Assembly: GCA_944372665.1 (NCBI GenBank)
Contig: CALVZV010000010.1
Span: 1-34,284 of the forward strand
Length of the DNA stretch: 34,284 nt
Origin: an uncultured Clostridia bacterium
Lineage (GTDB): Bacteria; Bacillota; Clostridia; Christensenellales; DTU072
Direction of reading: 5' to 3'
Part shown: piece by piece, positions 31,759 to 34,284 of the stretch
Numbering within the stretch: position 1 is the first letter of the stretch
Layout: the number at the start of each line of letters is the position of its first letter
Position numbers and translations under genes: made by a program
Notes under the pieces: model-generated
Seen by the model: only the letters and a program-made list of their open reading frames with translations
Database searches by the model: none
What the model was told of the DNA's origin: nothing

Positions 31759-34284
31759 ATGAAAAGGAACCTCTTAAAATTCATCGTTTTAGCGTTAGCG
31801 GTCGCGTTGCTGGCAGCGTTGCTTATCGCCTGCGAACCCGTAGACACGCCTTATTCGGATCCGTATCCGATCATCGAGGGACCGGACAACGACGCCAACC
31901 TGGACCATACCACGAAAGAACAGGCTATCGACAAAGCCGTGGATTCGATGGAAAATCTTTTGAAGCACCTCGATACCGAGGAGTCTTCCGATACCGGTTA
32001 TTACGTGGGCGCGAACGTGATAATCAATACCGAGAACAATTCGGCTTTCAGACTCAATCTCAAAGCCAATCTTTTCACTTATCCCTACGAGGAAAAGGAC
32101 TCCAACGGCAACGTCATACTTGGCCCCGACGGGCTGCCGCAGGTGAACGAGGAGGCGCTGGCGATCCATAACGACCGTATACGCTACTCCGACATAATTC
32201 TGGAGTGGTACGACGGCGCCACCAACGAAATGCTGATAGGCTTTTATTTCGACGGCATCAACCCCAACTCCGCGGACGACGGCAACGATTTGTATCTCAA
32301 CCTTCAGGGTTCCAAACGTATTTTCCGCGATTTCGGAAATTCGGTCCTGTACCAGCAGTTGATAAGGCTGATAACCCACTTCAATCTCGAAACGCTGATA
32401 GGTTCGGCGTCCGAGGGCGGCACCGCGGACAGTTCTTTCCAGAGTCTGCGCGACGCACTCGACATGGCGGTAGACAATAACTACAAGCAGACCATAAACG
32501 GCAACGAGACCACGATATTCTTCGACTCGGTCACGCTTAACACCCTTGTGGGCGATATCACCGATTACATGCAGAGCATTTTCAAGCCCTTCGAGGACAA
32601 ACTTGACCCGCTGTCGAACAAATATCTGGGCTTTTTGATTTCGACGCTGGGCGGCACGACGTTCACGTCCATGACCAGCGATATGCAGTTCCGCATGGAG
32701 CCTAACGAAAACCTCGACAATCTCGATATCATGTCGGCGCTGGTGCTCGACGTCTCGGGCGGCACCGAGGTTGCCCGCTACGACAAAAACGGCAACGAAA
32801 CGGACAGGGAGAGCATTCCGTTCACTTCGCATATTGAAGCCAATTATTCGGTCAGGATCTCCTCGGACATAACTTTCGATAAACTCGGTTATACCGAATA
32901 CGATTACGGTAATTACGAATATACCGGCGACATGTACATACCCATGCTGGATCTGGAGCTGGACGTTCTGCTGAGGACCGACGTCAACGAGGTCGACAAC
33001 TCGCTGAACGAAGTGTACATGACCTGCCGCGACCTTGCTACGGACGACCTCATGATGGGTCTGTACTACGATAACGAACTGACCTACGTGGACGTGGAAG
33101 GCATACAGAACCTGTACGGAGGCGTACAGATAGAAGACCTTGGTCTGCCAAAGGCTTACAGGGGAGGGTTCGACCTTGCGGACACGTTGAAACAGATGTT
33201 CGACCTAATCGACACGTATATTGTCATCGCCGTGGACAACATTCTGTACGGGCAGAGTACGCCCGAGGGCGAGGAATCCAAATTCTCGGAGATCACCGGC
33301 GTCATCATCGACAACATGGAGTCGACCATGCGCGACGAAGCCGATCCTTCCAGCCGCGCCACGATACAGATCCGCGTGGATTTCGAAATGATCCGCAAGA
33401 TTCTGTCGCTGACCAGCGAAACGGGTACGGAATACAGCGCCGAACAGCTGATCCTGCTTATCAACAACCAGTTCAACATCGACATCGAGGCGATCGCCTC
33501 GATTGCGGGTGTCAGCGTCGAGGAACTGATAGAGACGACATATTTTTACATCACCTACGACGTAGACTATTACAGTATCCGCGTGGAGGTGTATTCTACA
33601 GCGGAGATGACCGAAGAGGAACTGGAGCAGAACGGAGCTTTCCTGTTCATGCGCCTGGATCTGTATCCGCAGCACATAGGCGAATACGTCAGGATCGTTT
33701 TCCCGGACTTTTCCGATTTTAACCAGTTCAAGGAAGTAATGACCTATTCGGGATACCTCGAAGGTCAGTTCATATTCGCCGCGACGGAGGAGGTCGACCT
33801 GTCCCAGCTTCTGGGCTCGTTCATGGGCGACGAATCGGGATTAAACACGCCGTTTATCCTGCCTGCCGCCGCGGACATCTATTTTACGCTTTATTACGAC
33901 CAGTATATCAGAGAGCAGAATCTGGAGAACGGGCGCTGGACCAGAAAATCCAGGAGCGCGTTCTCGCTGTATCTGTACATGGTGGTCGAGGACACCGTCA
34001 CGCCGCTTGCCCACGTCTACGCCAACGACGTCAGCCTCAATACGGCGGATCCCGTCGAGGAGCTGGGGTACGTATGGCTGCAGTACGACTGCATAGAGGG
34101 CATGCCGCGATTCAAAATAAGGGAGGATCATTTCATACGCGGGTTCTACGCGTATATGGGCTATGACTTCGAAGCCGAGGAGGACGACGACGTCGTACTC
34201 GGTCTGACGGACATCGTCAGCGCGCTGATGGAGGATTCCTGGGCGACGTTCGAACCGGACGTCATCAGGATAACGACCTCCAAC
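31759..34284 (+). CDS. Second giant lipoprotein, 3' end beyond the window
   Basis: The frame is open from ATG 31759 to the last base: 842 codons without a stop. GGAGG at 31750-31754 supports the start, with a short spacing of 4 nt. The type II signal peptide ends in LLIAC with Cys25, a clean lipobox. A short Pro/Asp-rich linker follows, then a long ectodomain of beta strands and amphipathic helices rich in Asp, Glu and Tyr, for example YYVGANVIINTENNSAF and LNLKANL near residues 75-105. It shares the early plan of the 888-residue lipoprotein: an IDKAVDSM-like helix, then YVGxxV and LKAxL strands. No known domain is recognised. Confidence 0.88.
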   Translation, partial: MKRNLLKFIVLALAVALLAALLIACEPVDTPYSDPYPIIEGPDNDANLDHTTKEQAIDKAVDSMENLLKHLDTEESSDTGYYVGANVIINTENNSAFRLNLKANLFTYPYEEKDSNGNVILGPDGLPQVNEEALAIHNDRIRYSDIILEWYDGATNEMLIGFYFDGINPNSADDGNDLYLNLQGSKRIFRDFGNSVLYQQLIRLITHFNLETLIGSASEGGTADSSFQSLRDALDMAVDNNYKQTINGNETTIFFDSVTLNTLVGDITDYMQSIFKPFEDKLDPLSNKYLGFLISTLGGTTFTSMTSDMQFRMEPNENLDNLDIMSALVLDVSGGTEVARYDKNGNETDRESIPFTSHIEANYSVRISSDITFDKLGYTEYDYGNYEYTGDMYIPMLDLELDVLLRTDVNEVDNSLNEVYMTCRDLATDDLMMGLYYDNELTYVDVEGIQNLYGGVQIEDLGLPKAYRGGFDLADTLKQMFDLIDTYIVIAVDNILYGQSTPEGEESKFSEITGVIIDNMESTMRDEADPSSRATIQIRVDFEMIRKILSLTSETGTEYSAEQLILLINNQFNIDIEAIASIAGVSVEELIETTYFYITYDVDYYSIRVEVYSTAEMTEEELEQNGAFLFMRLDLYPQHIGEYVRIVFPDFSDFNQFKEVMTYSGYLEGQFIFAATEEVDLSQLLGSFMGDESGLNTPFILPAAADIYFTLYYDQYIREQNLENGRWTRKSRSAFSLYLYMVVEDTVTPLAHVYANDVSLNTADPVEELGYVWLQYDCIEGMPRFKIREDHFIRGFYAYMGYDFEAEEDDDVVLGLTDIVSALMEDSWATFEPDVIRITTSN

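Noticed and set aside
31795-32832. A 345-codon minus-strand frame opposite the second lipoprotein
   Set aside because: The plus frame is open for 842 codons with a signal peptide, lipobox and GGAGG; the minus frame has none of these.

Overview
The window reads as a chromosomal segment of an uncultured bacterium of the Clostridia (Bacillota). The evidence is the gene order rpmH-rnpA-yidD-yidC-jag-mnmE-mnmG, glycine decarboxylase split into two subunits, strong AGGAGG-type ribosome binding sites, consensus sigma-A promoters (two are TTGACA-N17-TATAAT) and lipobox lipoproteins. The GC content is moderate to high. A gut lineage close to the Christensenellales is my guess only. I see no rRNA, tRNA, CRISPR array, transposase or phage gene.

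Layout. (1) 1-1880: the 3' part of a metal-dependent amidohydrolase, overlapping a proline-iminopeptidase-like alpha/beta hydrolase and closed by a terminator. (2) 1945-7690: a housekeeping operon behind a perfect promoter: ribosomal protein L34, RNase P protein, YidD, YidC, Jag, MnmE and MnmG. The genes overlap or nearly touch. dnaA/oriC and rsmG/parAB, often found near such operons, are not in the window. (3) 7695-7835: an unexplained, strongly structured non-coding element. (4) 7934-10673: a HAD phosphatase, a decayed gene and a divergent GH2-like protein. All three start codons lie exactly 6 nt behind a -10 box and lack a clear Shine-Dalgarno, which suggests leaderless mRNAs. (5) 10767-15049: a glycine cleavage operon, gcvT-gcvH-gcvPA-gcvPB, with its own promoter and terminator. 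(6) 15075-17056: a two-subunit aconitase X (AcnX), then a structured 3' UTR and a bidirectional terminator shared with convergent nagB. (7) 17846-26216: divergent promoters, then an ABC exporter (ATPase and permease) followed by two very large tandem paralogous Ig-like/beta-helix membrane-anchored proteins. (8) 26269-28076: a single-pass membrane protein with a Cys-rich N-terminus, coupled to an MTA/SAH nucleosidase. (9) 28082-34284: two giant lipoproteins, the second cut by the window end, separated by about 940 bp holding a strong terminator, non-coding sequence, a promoter and a broken reading frame.

How they fit together. The first half is translation, tRNA modification, membrane insertion and one-carbon metabolism. 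The second half is cell-envelope material with no assignable function: an exporter, two repeat-type surface proteins, a membrane protein and two lipoproteins. If the window holds something undescribed, the best candidates are this envelope cluster, the structured RNA after mnmG and the leaderless gene group.
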